DNA of 64,000 nt from Epinephelus fuscoguttatus (taxonomy: Eukaryota > Chordata > Actinopteri > Perciformes > Serranidae), in assembly GCF_011397635.1 (NCBI RefSeq), contig NC_064773.1, positions 318,001-382,000 of the forward strand. The letters are read 5' to 3'. The notes under the pieces were generated by a model. That model did not search any database, was not told the DNA's origin, and saw only the letters and a program-made list of their open reading frames with translations. A program made the translations under genes and the position numbers. Positions 1 to 18,412 of this stretch are shown one piece after another; position 1 is the stretch's first letter, and every line of letters begins with the position of its first letter.

Positions 1-55
1 GGAGCGTGTTTATCGGACAGGTGATGAAACAGAAGTGGAGGAAGTGACATGTTAC

Positions 56-6005
<5,950 letters not shown>

Positions 6006-6336
6006 CCTGAGAACAAACACACAGACGGTGATGTCACGTCGTGCTGCAGCAGCCGCTCCTCCTCCTGCTGCTGTCTGAGCGTCAGGGCTGCTGCCTCACT
6101 TTTACGTGCACACGCAGATACACGACGCGGTGGAGACAGGAAGTGAAGATAACTTGAGCTGACGACGAAACCTCCACAAGATAAAAGCCAATATTTTATC
6201 AATACAGCTGATCAGCAACATGTAGAGAAGTTTTAATGAGCTCTGTCCACAGTCTCTGATCCACCGCCGCTGACATCATGTTGTAAACAAACACAGAGGC
6301 TTTACAACAAACAACAACTGTCGTTTGTTGTTTGTG

Positions 6337-6396
6337 TCTGTTTTTAGCCTCATTGCAGCCTGTAGCTCTACAGGCTGCAATGAGGCTAAAAACAGA
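6337..6396. repeat. Perfect 29-bp inverted repeat (hairpin)
   Basis: Arms 6337-6365 and 6368-6396 are exact reverse complements separated by 2 bases. They lie at one side of a dispersed DNA-type repeat (about 6337-6675) whose other side has the common teleost motif gcactatccctttaa. It lies 330 bp upstream of the SVOPL start codon. Confidence 0.92.
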
Positions 6397-6850
6397 GTTC
6401 AGATGACGTCTTTTTATGTCGGGGCTTCGGGACACTTGGATCACTACGGACGAGCAGTATGGAGATATTTTGTGGTTTCAATGATGTGTTTTTGGACGTT
6501 TGAATCTGGGGCGCCGTCAGCCTCCATTAGGTGGAGTTGTGTTGCTACCTCCTCTCCCCTTGGATCTCTGCAAGTGATGTGAGGACTCTAAAACTTCACC
6601 TGAGCCTCCCTCGGCATATGGGTGAGTAGATAATGGCTGAATTTACATTTTTGGGTGCACTATCCCTTTAAGGGCATCATCACAATCCCCCTCATTATAT
6701 TTTATTTTACTTTTACGTATCTATTGAATTTTCCCTCAGTGCACTTTTTTGTTTGTTTTGTGGACAGTTGTTATTTGTTATTAGTTTACAGTTTGATAGT
6801 TAAAATATAATAAAATGTCATCATTAATAATAATAATTATTATCAATAAT

Positions 6851-7218
6851 CGGGCGGCACGGTGGTGTGGTGGTTAGCACTCTCGCCTCACAGCAAGAGG
6901 GTTGCCGGTTCAATCCCGGGCGTGGGAGCCCTTCTGTGTGGAGTTTGCATGTTCTCCCCGTGTCAGCGTGGGTTCTCTCCAGGCACTCCAGCTTCCTCCC
7001 ACAGTCCAAAGACATGCAGGTTAATTGGTGACTCTAAATTGTCCGTAGGTGTGAATGTGAGTGTGAATGGTTGTCTGTCTCTATGTGTCAGCCCTGTGAT
7101 AGTCTGGTGACCTGTCCAGGGTGAACCCTGCCTCTCGCCCAGTGTCAGCTGGGATAGGCTCCAGCCCCCCCGTGACCCTCAAGAGGAAGAAGCGGTTAGA
7201 AGATGAATGAATGAATGA
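6851..7218 (+). mobile_element. tRNA-derived SINE with 12-bp target-site duplication
   Basis: Starts cgggcggcacggtggtgtgg, with tRNA-like A-box (around 6866-6880) and B-box ggttcaatccc (6908-6918). The body has the widespread teleost stretch gtttgcatgttctccccgtg and the tail is (gaat)n. The 12-bp duplication attatcaataat lies at 6839-6850 and 7219-7230. The family name is not assigned. Short open frames inside are not genes. Confidence 0.88.
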
Positions 7219-7230
7219 ATTATCAATAAT

Positions 7231-8214
7231 CAATAATGAATCACCTGTTCTCTGACTGTTAAAGTTTATTTCTCTCTTCTGTTGTTTTCATGAGTTTAGT
7301 TTGATGGGTTTTTGCTTCCTGTCAGTCTCACACAGTATATAATAAATATTCACTTCATGTGTTCACCTCATTAATGTTTTCTATCTGACAGGTTTCATTA
7401 AGTCTAATATGAGTTATATTGATTTCTTCAGCAGGTCTCACAGAGCTGTAACCCTGAGCAGAGGAAACAGCTGTGACTATAGTTTCCTGTTGTTTCTCCA
7501 CGTCGTCTCAGTCAGTTCTGCCTGAGGTGAAACATTTACATATTCATTCAGGGATAAAAACACATTTCATATTCACTGTACAGACTCCTGCAGTATTTAC
7601 ACTGCGTGATATTACAGTTTTCTCTTCCTGAACTTTTCCAGTCCTCAGCTGTTGTTTGTCTTTCACTGTGTCACCTGTAACTCAAAGTTGTTTCATAAAC
7701 ATTTGATAAATCTATTTTCAGTCAGCGTCCATTTTCTATGAGACGCTGAATTAAATTGTTTTTTAAACTGACCTCTCCTGAATGTTTTATTAATTTCTGA
7801 CCTGCAGGGGCTTTAAAAAGTGTTTTTGGTCTGATTCATATTTTAGTTTATTGAATAATTAGTGAGCAGATGTTTTTACCTGCCCAGGTGACCAGGATGT
7901 TGTCGTGTGTTTAACTTAAAGTCAGAGTCTTGTGTGGTTTCTCAGAGGAGGAGGAGGAGGAGGAGCACATGTCTATTATCAGTTTGACAAGTTTTGTATT
8001 TACATTTCCAACACATGACTGTGTCTGATACACATTTAATCTGTCCTACAGTTTCTGTCACTGCTGCTCCTCTAATACATGGCAGTGTACTCACTGATGC
8101 TGCAGCCATTTTGTTTACTATGAGTCCATTAAATAATAATAATAATAATAAATAAATAAACTATTTCATTGAACTAAAAGCTGAAATATTGTTTGGTTCA
8201 AATCAGTGACCTGA
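7231..8214. other. Non-coding AT-rich stretch
   Basis: No gene, exon homology or RNA gene seen. It contains a short (gga)n run near 7946 and an (aat)n run near 8134-8158. Confidence 0.6.
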
Positions 8215-9049
8215 GGGGTATTCCAGAAAGCGGGTTTAGTGAAAACTCAGAGTAAGTTAACCCTGAGATGAGGGAAACTCTGGGTTTTCAGTTCCAGACA
8301 GAGAGGTAACTGAAACTCTGAGTCAGTCACCATGGTAACAGACTCTGTGAACATAACCTGCTCGCTGACAGGTTTTCTTCAATAAACCCTGAGTTTCTCT
8401 CTGTCTCCTCCCTCTTACACGCTGTTTCATTTCCTCATTCATTCAGTCCGTGTCAAAGCTTGTATCGAAGCGCATTCATTAGCGGAGATTTACCGTCTGT
8501 CACAGTCTAAATCCTGCTGGATATTAGTTTGTTACTCAGGACTGTCTGAAGTTACTGAATTTATGCACATCAGTCATTTCTTTGGACATCAGCTTTTGTC
8601 TTTACATTCAAATATTACACAGCGAGAATTCACCTCAGCTCAGAATCAAACCTCTGTCCTTTTATATTTATTATTTTTATAACACTGTGCACAAGGATCA
8701 GACTGTCAGTCTGTCAGAGCAGCTCCCACATGTTTATTGCACATAATGTGTAGGTCTAATTATTTAAATGTTAAAATGGGTATGAAGCTTTAGACACGTA
8801 GTATCAGTGACTAATGATCTCTATCAGTGATGTCACTGGTCGCACTGATGGAACATAACTCCTATAGCCTAATATTGGGGATTATATGTTCATATTTCTG
8901 AGTGAGCAATGGTGCAGCATTTCACTGTCTTTACATTTACTACATTTGTAGCTGAAATAAAGTCACTGAATGCTGTTGAGTCAAGATACAAATAGATGTG
9001 CAACATTTTCAAATCTACTGTATTTTAACCTCAACGTCTTTTCAGGTGC

Positions 9050-9423
9050 AAATCACCAAACATATTATTACTGGGTCAGACTGTGATGGTCCCAACCCCA
9101 TTGATAAAGCAAGAAATTCCACTAATTAACCCTGATAAGGCACACCTGTAAAGTGGAAACCATTTCAGGTGACTACCTCTTGAAGCTCATGGAGAGAATG
9201 CCAAGAGTGTGCAAAGCAGTAATCAGAGCAAAGGGTGGCTATTTTGAAGAAACTAGAATATAAAACATGTTTTCAGTTATTTCAGCTTTTTTTGTTAAGT
9301 ACATAACTCCACATGTGTTCATTCATAGTTTTGATGCCTTCAGTGAGAATCTACAATGTAAATAGTCATGAAAATAAAGAAAACGCATTGAATGAGAAGG
9401 TGTGTCCAAACTTTTGGCCTGTA

Positions 9424-9425
<2 letters not shown>
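9050..9425 (-). mobile_element. Tc1-type terminal-repeat fragment, copy 2 (inverted)
   Basis: Reverse complement of the 4812-5062 fragment, ending ttttggcctgtact, and extending further inward (tgatggtcccaacccc, gcacacctgtaaagtgg) than copy 1. It lacks transposase. The two inverted copies lie 4.2 kb apart, either side of SVOPL exons 1-2. Confidence 0.8.

Positions 9426-9487
<62 letters not shown>
9426..9487. repeat. (TA)n(CA)n microsatellite
   Basis: Alternating TA followed by CA at the junction between the Tc1-type fragment and the 3' end of the LINE. Confidence 0.95.
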
Positions 9488-11481
9488 GTATATGCAAGCA
9501 ACACATACACATAAGCAACAAAAAATAAAAAGACAAAGAAGAACTTAAACATTGTGGATCAAATGTAACAACAATTTCTTTTTAAAATTAATCAAAGACA
9601 ACGAGCTCTTCACTATATGTACCTTGGAGTTCCATATCTGTACACCACGATATCTAAGAGAGTACTGGCCATGTTTTGCTTTATAAAAAGGAAGATGGAG
9701 AATAGGAGAATAATATAAAGTCAGTAAACAAGTGACATTTATAACGCTTCGAACTTTGCTGATGATCCCTAATGACTTCACAATTTTGTTATGAATAAAA
9801 TGAATATAGGGTTTCCAATTTAAATTCTCATCAACTAAAATGCGTAAAACACGTGTACGAGATACTTGGGAAATTTGTTTTCCATCAACTACAACTGTAA
9901 CATGATCTCTAATGTATTTCTTGCCCTTTCCTGCAAATATTATGAAATTAGATTTTTTAATGTTTAATGCAAGTTTATTGAGTTGAAACCATTTTGCAAC
10001 TCTCACCATTTCCTCATTTGTATTATTTATTAGAGTGTGCAAGTCAGTATGTGATAAAATCATGTTGGTATCATCAGCAAACAAAATGGGAAAAGAGAAT
10101 TTACAAACTAATGAGAAATCGTTAATATAAATTACAAATAATACGGGTCCTAGAATGGATCCTTGTGGTACACCATGTGTTGTATGAACTGTATTTGAAA
10201 CACAACCATTCATTAATACATACTGCTCTCTTTCACTCATATAATTAGTTAACCATTTTAATGCATTTCCTTGAAAACCATAGTATTTTAATTTGGCCAA
10301 CAGAATATCATGATCGATGGTGTCAAATGCCTTGGATAAATCCAAAAAAAATGCCAAATGCAATTTTGTTGTCGTTCAAAGATGTGTGTATTTTGTCTGT
10401 AAGTTGCAATAGTGCCATGTAGGTAGAATTATCCTTTCTAAATCCATACTGATGCTCATATAAGATATTATTCACATTTAGATGCTTTAACATTCGGGTA
10501 TAAATCAATTTTTCCAAAATTTAAGAAAAGCAAGGTAAAATAGATATAGGGCGATAATTAGTGAAGTTACTTTGATCACCAGTTTTAAATAAAGGTATAA
10601 TTTTTGCTTTTTTAAGATCCTTGGGAACAACACCTGTTTCCATAGATCGACCTAAAATATGAGTAAGAGGTTCCAATATGTAATTAGATACCTCTTTTAC
10701 TAATGAACTAATAATTCCATCATGGCCAGGTATTTTTTAGATTATTAATAATCTCATTTACTTCAATTATTTGTGGTGGCTCAAATTGCAACTTACATGG
10801 ATATTGTTTTCTGAAAAATCTAAAGGATTACCCAAACAATTGTTAGTTTTGCTAGAAAGAGAAGCACCCACATCTGCAAAAAAACTATTAAAGCCACATG
10901 CGATGTCATATGGAGCGGTGACTGATTTATCTCCATTTTGAAACTGAGAGACTGAAACCGATGAGGTTTTCTGTCTTTTATTTAGTAATTGATTAATAAT
11001 ATTGCATGTAGATTTTATATCATTTCTTGATTCTTGGAGCTTCTTTGAGAAATATGTTTTTTTGCTGAGCGTAAAATGTGCACAAATTTGTTTTTATATG
11101 TTTTATATTCTTTAGAATTTAAAGGAGTTGGATTTAGAATATATTTTTTGTATAATTTATTTTTTGTCAAGGAAGATTTTTTAAGGCCTGGCGTAAACCA
11201 AGGTTTATGAAGATCATCATTCCTCTTTTTTGTTGTCTTTTTAAAAGGAAAACACTGGTTGTATAAACTATCAAATAAATTCATAAAATTTGAATACGCT
11301 AATTCAGTATCTTTCTCATGAAGAACATTATCCCATGAGACATTTGCCATCTAAAACCTGAAATTGTCCATATTTTTCTTATTGTATACTCTGTAGTAAT
11401 AAATGTCAGATATTTTATTTGTTTTATGATTTTTTTGAACCAGACTAAAAATAGGTAAATGATCAGAAATGTTGGTATATA

Positions 11482-12696
11482 CACTGCCTGGCCAAAAAAA
11501 AAGTTGCCACCTGGATTTAACTAAGCAAATAGGTACGAGCCTCCTATTGGATAATCACTGCATGGGCGATTATCTTTCAGCTGGCAACAAGTTATTTAAC
11601 CCCAACTGGTGCAATGAGTTGCTTCTCATTTCCTAAACAACCATGTCCAAAGACACATCCCGTGGTCGTGGAAAAGATGTTAGTCTGTTTGAGAAGGGTC
11701 AAATCATTGGCATGCATCAAGCAGAGAAAACATCTAAGGAGATTGCAGAAACTACTAAAATTGGGTTAAGAACTGTCCAACGCATTATTAAAAACTGGAA
11801 GGATAGTGGGGACCCATCGTCTTCGAGGAAGAAATGTGGCCGGAAAAAAATCCTCAGTGATTGTGATCGGTGATCACTTAAACGTTTGGTGAGATCAAAT
11901 CGAAGAAAAACAACAGTAGAACTCAGGGCTATGTTTAATAGTGAAAGTAAGAGCATTTCCACACACAATGCAAGGGAACTCAAGGATTGGGACTGAACAG
12001 CTGTGTAGCCTTAAGAAACCACTAATCAGTGAGGCTAACCGGAAAAAGGCTTCAATTTGCTAGGGAGCATAAAGATTGGACTCTGGAGCAATGGAAGAAG
12101 GTCATGTGGTCTGATGAGTCCAGATTTACCCTGTTCCAGAGTGATGGGCGCATCAGGGTAAGAAGAGAGGCAGATGAAGTGATGCACCCATCATGCCTAG
12201 TGCCTACTGTACAAGCCTGTGGGGGCAGTGTTATGATCTGGGGTTGCTGCAGTTGGTCAGGTCTAGGTTCAGCAACAGTATGTGCTCAAAGAATGAGGTC
12301 AGCCGACTACCTGAATATACTGAATGACCAGGTTATTCCATCAATGGATTTTTTCTTCCCTGATGGCACGGGCATATTCCAAGATGACAATGCCAGGATT
12401 CATCGGGCTCAAATTGTGAAAGACCGGTTCAGGGAGCATGAGACATCATTTTCACACATGGATTGGCCACCACAGAGTCCAGACCTTAACCCCATTGAGA
12501 ACTTTTGGGATGTGCTGGAGAAGGCTTTGCGCAGCAGTCAGACTCTACCATCATCAATGCAAGAGCTTGGTGAAAAATTAATGCAACACTGGATGGAAAT
12601 AAATCTTGTGACATTGCAGAAGCTTATCGAAACAATGCTTTAATCAGGCCAGTGTCAGAAATATTAGAGTGTGACCACTTTTTGTTTTTTCCCAGT
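11482..12696 (+). mobile_element. Tc1/mariner-like element inserted in the LINE
   Basis: The left end cactgcctggccaaaaa follows a TA; the right end (gtgaccactttttg, then tcccagt) is a diverged match. The insertion point lies in the LINE endonuclease domain between DNIFT and NISDHLP. It carries one broken transposase gene on the plus strand, opposite to the LINE. Confidence 0.88.
11643..12643 (+). pseudogene. Tc1-type transposase pseudogene
   Basis: DDE transposase in two blocks. 11643-11873 encodes the paired helix-turn-helix region (FEKGQIIGMHQ, TSKEIAETTKIGLRTVQRI), ending at a stop at 11871. A decayed linker with further stops follows. From about 12032 the catalytic domain is intact, with the three acidic residues in [14 protein letters not shown] and NPIENFWD, and the end at 12643. 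The internal stops mean it cannot make a full transposase. Confidence 0.9.
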
Positions 12697-14600
12697 CAAA
12701 AAAAATTGTGAAGATATTATCAATAAGGGTTGCAGATGAAATGGAAATCCTAGTTGCCATATTAATTAAGGGATACAAATAATTTGAATACAAAGTAGTT
12801 AGAAATTCTGCAGTTTGTGGATGATGCTCTTCCCTAAAAAGATTGATATTAAAATCACCTATGAGATAACAAACTTTGCCCTCTTTTGATATAAGTTCTA
12901 GAACATCTGAAAGCCGTTGATTAAAAAGATCAACATCTGTATTGGGTGGTCGATAGATACATGCAATGACTATGATTTTTTCCCCCAACTGAAGGGCATG
13001 AAGTAATTTCAATAAAAACAGATTCTGCAACATTAGTTTCAAAAGTCATAAGATCATCTCTGCTGACAAACTGCTAACTATTGTGGATGAAGAGAGATAC
13101 ACCTCCACCAGTTCTCATTCCTCTCATCCAATGAATGGCTTTGTACTCAGGCAGTTCATACAGTGAAACCACAAATTCATAAAGCCATGTTTCAGTTCAA
13201 GCTAAAATTGCAAATTTATGATCCAAAGATGAGAGATAATGAGTCAAATTGTCATAATTTTTAGATAAACTCCTAACATTTAGATGAAAAATAGAAAATG
13301 GATTGGATGTAGCAGCGTGTGTTAAGCTTTGGCATAACAGTTTGAACTCTTTTTCTTCATAGTATTTACATGTATCTGGTCTCTGCAAAAAGGTTAGAAA
13401 ATTTGAATCAGGATCGTGGTCATTATATCTACAACTTGTGCCATTTATTTTTAATGGACAAAAGATAGAAGCTTTGTCATCAACATTCAGTGATTTACCA
13501 TTGATTACCGAAATTAAATCATTATTGTCGAGACCATGAAAAGGAAACTCTGATGTACATTTTTGGCAGGTCCAATTTACCCAGTCTAATACCTTTGAAT
13601 AATTCAAGCGTGTACATTTGAAATGATAACCTCTTTTGCAGACACCACATTCATATACTGAGCTTTTTATACTCTTTTACATGTATTGCAGATCTCTTGG
13701 AAATATGTTATATTTGATGTGTCGTTTTGATTCATAATAATACAGAATGAATTCTGAGACAGTTACCAAGATGAGAATATGAGCAAGTTATCGAATCAAA
13801 TCATTCAAGAAGAACGTGGTTGGTGAACAATCAATTGGTCATACCGTAGACATGCAATCTGCCCCTTATCACGTGCCTCTTTAAGTTTAGGCCGCAGTTC
13901 CATTCATTTCAGTCTCACATTGTCTGTAAAATCCTCACTGATGAAGATCTCGGTGCCTTTTAGTTTTTTTCCTCTTCTTAGAAGTTCCTCTTTATCCTTG
14001 AGTCTGAGCAGTTCCATCACAACAGGCCTCGGCCTGATTGCTTGCTCTTCAAATTTTCCCTTGTGATGTGCATACTCAACTTCAATTGTTTTGGGGTCAA
14101 GTTCCAGTTTGTCAGCCAATAATTGTTTGACTTTAGATTCTGTGATTTGCCACGATTCACTCCTTTCTTCTGGGATTCCATCAATGATGATGTTGTTCTT
14201 CTTCGATTGACTCTCCAGATATTCTGATTTTCCAGAAAGTTTATCAAAAGAAGCTTGGACAGATGCAGACTCACTTGAAATGTTCTTGAGACCAATGGCA
14301 TGGTCAGAAAGTCTTTTGTTAAGATCGTCTACATCCTTTTATGAATACTGCAAACTGATCTTGATGTCCTGTACATCTTTCATGATCGTATCCATCCTTT
14401 GGTTGGTAGAATCCATAAATAATTGAACAAAGGTCTTAAAGTTTCTTTCCTGTTGCTCAATTAAGTCTTTAAAGAATGATTTTTGCTGATCAAGTAGCTC
14501 ATGAATCAGTCAATGAATAGGATTCCTGCTCCTGGTTGAGTTGTTTGGGCCCCATGATGGACAAAAAAGAGGCAAAAAATAAAACAACAATAAGCAATAT

Positions 14601-15455
14601 ACAGTACTTGTTGCTGGATGAATGAATGAATGAATGAATGAATGAATGGATGGATGATGAGCCTGGGCCTGGAAGCCTGGCTGCTGGTGGAGGCTTGGGC
14701 CTGGGCTTGAGAGCCTGACTGCTGCTGGGAGCCTGGACCCGGGCCTTAGGCCTTTCCCTCAGGTTGTTGCTGCAGGCTGGTCTTCAGCTGATGGCTAGCT
14801 GCTCCCTCAGCCGATGCTGGATCCAACGCAGCAGAGAGAGCAGGCCAGGGTAGAGGGAATCTACCAAATATCCAGAATTGCGAACACCATACACAGCTTT
14901 TTGTTGTTTAATGTACTACCTGACTGTATTGCAAGACAAACTGACAAATATATAGAATTTTCAAAGCTTAAAAAGGATAAAATAAGGTTAAAAAAGGTAG
15001 GAGAGTCAGGAGCTCTGAGGCCTTGCTGCTTCCTCTGACCAAGCCTAGCCTAGCCTATATGTTTTAAATCTTCTGCCTCCTGTGTTTTTCCCCATCAGAT
15101 TAAATCTGAACAAATATATTATGATATATTATTAATATAATGTAATGTATCTGCAGCCTGATACACAGTCAGATTCCACCACTTTATCTTCATTAAGGAA
15201 ATGTAAGTCTGATAAATGATGAATAAACTTTTTTATTAACTTTATGGTTAACTTATTGACACTTTCCTCGCTCTGACTCAGGCTCTTCTTTTAAAGATAA
15301 ACGTGCACCGTCTGCTACACATGCATTAATATCTCTACATCCACTGGATTAAAATGGAGGCGCTGTCTTTTATTGACCTGTTGCCATGGTGAATCGTGGA
15401 GTCGGAGCTCCATTGATGATGGCTTTTTATTGTCGGCTTAACTCAGAGTGAACAT
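14601..15455. other. Non-coding repeat-derived stretch
   Basis: Starts with (gaat)n and cctgggcctg-type direct repeats (14620-14760). The rest shows no gene, and is probably the interior of the outer inverted-repeat element. Confidence 0.5.
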
Positions 15456-15464
15456 ACTCACACC

Positions 15465-16672
15465 ACGTTTACACATAGCCGGGTATTTAGAGAAATAAAT
15501 ATTTCCCCCCTCCGTTTTCAATAACAACATCGTGCACACAACATCGTTTTCAAAAATGTTGTCATTTACAAGAACCCAGATAAATACGTCATCGAGCGCT
15601 GTCATAACTATGCCAAACCTATGGGCGGCAGTGTAGGGAGAAGGATGAAGCCATGCAAGCCAATCAGAACTCTCAGAATCGACAACAACAACAACGACGA
15701 CGACGACGACGACGAATAAGATGCGTGACTTCCTGTTCCTTTCAAAACAGTAAACATGGCGAGAGTTTCGTTTGTGTGGACTGACAGTGAAGTGGAGCTA
15801 CTCCTAAATGTCGCTTTAAACGCCGGATTTCCGCTGGATGCGTGTCCGTTGCGGAACGGCAGCGCTGGTTATCTGCTGCGTGCTCCGCCGTCCGTCAACA
15901 CCCACCGGCTGCATTTGCTGTGCGGTGCGGTGCAGCTCTGCCGGAAGACATCTGTGCACTGCCATGATTAACATCTCCTCGTCCATGGTGTCAACGGGGT
16001 GAAATGACGTCTGAAAACCTCTGACCTGTTGACTTCAGGCCTGCCTCCGCCCATTATGACGTTTTCAAGGTGTAGTGCAGGGAAATATGATCCGCCGTGA
16101 ACACTGTGTATTTTATTTTGAAAATTAACCGGATGTTTTATTTTGTTTCTGTGCATGACTTCCTGCCCCGCACGATCTGCTCTGTGCTGAATTGCTGCGT
16201 TGTGCTCCGGCGTCCGGCAAAAATAGAAGTCCTGTGTATCTGTTGCGGAGGGCTCCGGAGCGGAGACGCAGCGCAGCCGCAGCCGGTGGAAACACACACA
16301 TTGACTAGAATTGAATCCTATCGTCTCCGCTGCCGTGCCGGAGCGGAGACGCAACCAACACACATCTGGTGGAAAAAGGCCGTAATAAAGCGTTTGCACA
16401 AACGTAAAAATGAGTACCACCTCAACAGCATCCATGATCAGTAGCCAAACAAAGTGTAAACATAGGTCGCTCACATGACGTCATGACTTTCAGAACCTAA
16501 AACCCTGTTTCACCCAGTTTAGACGGCAACACACAGACAGAGTTTTCAGAAATCTCCACTTCGGCCGGAGTTTTTACAAATGATCGTTTTCCGTGAAAAA
16601 AACTCAGTTTGCATGTAAACAAGAGGCCAAACAGCATGAAAATATGTGCGTTTTTCCTACGTGTAAACGGGG
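15465..16672. mobile_element. Second inverted-repeat DNA element with transposon-protein remnant
   Basis: Ends are inverted copies around cgtttacac (left near 15469) and gtgtaaacg (right near 16662). At 15756 on the plus strand an ATG opens MARVSFVWTDSEVELLLNVAL, which resembles the MADF/Myb-like N-terminus of teleost PIF-type transposon proteins, then decays. Nested inside the 8215-16806 element. It also carries a (gac)n run at 15690-15715. Confidence 0.55.
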
Positions 16673-16977
16673 TATCAGAGTTGACTGAACTAATTCAAAT
16701 CAGCTGTTCTGGAACCGGTAACTCAGAGTTTCCCATCTCAGGGTAAATCAGCTCAGAGTTCAGGGATAGACTCAGAGTTTGTTGAACCTCCTACCTGGAA
16801 TACCCCTCTGATGTCTGAAAACGTCTCACTGTTCCACCTCCTCCTGTTTGATTATGATCATTATTATTATTAAAACAGTTGTTATATTCATGTAAAGACT
16901 GAGTAACTGTGAGTAATCAGTGTGGCTCCTGCAGGTTGTTTCCTGGACGTAGATGAACTTAAACCAAACGTTAATTT

Positions 16978-17190
16978 AATTTTGTCCTTTGTCAGAAACA
17001 TTTGAGTTTTAAACCTCTGTGACTTCACAGATTTGAAAGTAGAAACAAACTCTCCAACAGACCAAAGATCTCTGATGATTCCTAATTTTGTCCTTTGTCA
17101 GAAACATTTGAGTTTTAAACCTCTGTGACTTCACAGATTTGAAAGTAGAAACAAACTCTCCAACAGACCAAAGATCTCTGATGATTCCTG
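16978..17190. repeat. 106-bp tandem duplication
   Basis: Two adjacent near-identical 106-bp copies (tcctttgtca at 16985 and 17091). No coding capacity is evident. Confidence 0.9.
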
Positions 17191-17820
17191 CAGGTCTGCT
17201 CTGTTTGTTAACCTGCTGCTTCCGATTTAACAGGCTCACTAAACCGGATGTAGAGTAAACACAGGTGTCAAAGGTCAACCATGTCCGAGCCGAATCTCAC
17301 AGAAACACACTGTAAATAGTTCTTCACCTGTTTTTATCATGTTTGTTCAGTTCTCAGCGAGTTTTAGGAGGAAATCTTTAAACCGCCGGATTTTAAACGG
17401 AGTTTGGCGGGACGGTTCCTCCGGGTTCTCTGAGGAGAAACACGGAGTGTTAAAGTTTAATATGAGTCATTAAGTGTGACGTATCACAGCAGCACCTGCG
17501 GACAGGTGTCAGAACACTCACACTGACATCAGCTTCATGTTAGCCTCAGTTTACCTGCAGGACGTCGACGGACGCTCAGGTGAGCTCACCTGCGCGTTAA
17601 AGTGTTTCTGTTTTCAAGAATAAAGGTACTCACAGTGCTGTCTGTCCTCTGTATCCACCTGTCTGTCCTCCGTGTCTCTGATCATTCTGTTCACACACAC
17701 ATCATTTCTTCTACAGGTTATTCCGGTATTCTACCTGTTGTTGACCTGCCCAGGTGAATCAGGAAGCAGCTGTGACGTCGGCGTCACCGGGAAACGGGCG
17801 GGACGAATGGGGGGGGGACT
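17191..17820. other. CpG-containing non-coding region, possible SVOPL upstream promoter
   Basis: This 630-bp stretch is richer in CG than its surroundings. On the minus strand a possible donor CTGCAG-GTAAAC is near 17560. SVOPL needs a 5' UTR exon upstream of 6007, so this is one candidate, without firm support. Confidence 0.25.
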
Positions 17821-18412
17821 TTTTTCTTAGCCTGTAACTTCAGCATTGACAAAATGTCACCCTTTCACCGCCAGGCCTTCCTTCCATGGTCTCTCATTTT
17901 CAATTTCTTTTAAAATAATTCATAGATTTTATCTATCTAATGATCACATTGTTAAATCCATGTGAAATGCACTTTCTGTTCTGTAAATACTGAAACTGTT
18001 ACTCACTTATTTTGGCACTGCCCCACTGTCAAAAGCCTCTGGAGTGATGTTTGTAATTTTATTGCTGACAATATTGAAAAAGAATTGAAGATGTTTGGAC
18101 TCTTTGACTGAACAAAACAGAAATGCGGCAAAACCCAATAAAACATTTGTTATTAATCTCATCATCAAGATTTCACATTCATACATGTAAGTTTACACAT
18201 AGAAAATCTTTCTACAGTGAGGTCAAGCAGTACATCGACTCCATCAAATTTCCCTTAATCAAAAGACAATCATTAATATTTGTGATCATTTTAATATTTT
18301 CTTGTAAACTCTTATCCCCCCTGGCATATGTGATATATGCCATATGTGTGTAATGTTGAAGATTTGCATTCTGTTAACTTCCTGTGTGTTAAATAAAGTT
18401 TTGAAAGAAAAA
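17821..18412 (+). mobile_element. L1/Tx1-like LINE 3' fragment
   Basis: The plus strand shows the C-terminal ORF2 signature THLFWHCPTVKSLWSDV at about 18001, then FHIHTCKFTHRKSFYSEVK with breaks, ending in aataaagttttgaaag and an A-rich tail followed by (gga)n. It is 5' truncated. Confidence 0.7.

Larger units (their letters stand above)
9545..14600 (-). mobile_element. CR1/L2-type LINE, decayed, interrupted by a Tc1 element
   Basis: Minus-strand non-LTR retrotransposon. From its 5' end: an ORF1 remnant (14301-13904, basic/acidic, ending GTEIFISEDFTDNVRL); an ORF2 start with paired cysteines (WTCQKCTSEF) and the endonuclease entry FHLNVRSLSKNYDNL (13607-13197); endonuclease blocks IYRPPN, GDFNINL and SATLIDNIFT (13042-12700); then, beyond the Tc1 insertion, NISDHLPIF, a linker, and the reverse transcriptase (10517-9545) with [24 protein letters not shown] and FADDTNM. 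Stops and frameshifts break it in several places, so it is inactive. The 5' limit is approximate. Confidence 0.88.
8215..16806. mobile_element. Outer inverted-repeat DNA element swollen by nested insertions
   Basis: The left end ggggtattccag at 8215 is mirrored by ctggaatacccc ending at 16806. The inverted similarity continues inward for about 90 bp, with actcagagt, ccctgagatg and gttccaga shared. Between the ends lie a Tc1-type fragment, a LINE split by a Tc1 copy, and a second inverted-repeat element, so the original non-autonomous element was probably far shorter. The superfamily is uncertain (PIF/Harbinger-like suspected). No clear target duplication. Confidence 0.65.

Noticed and set aside
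6866..6920. A functional tRNA gene
   Set aside because: A- and B-box-like motifs belong to a SINE; there is no full cloverleaf and the body continues into the SINE tail.
15756..16474. A host gene at the MARVSFVWTD frame
   Set aside because: It sits inside inverted terminal repeats, decays after a short stretch, and matches transposon-borne protein style.
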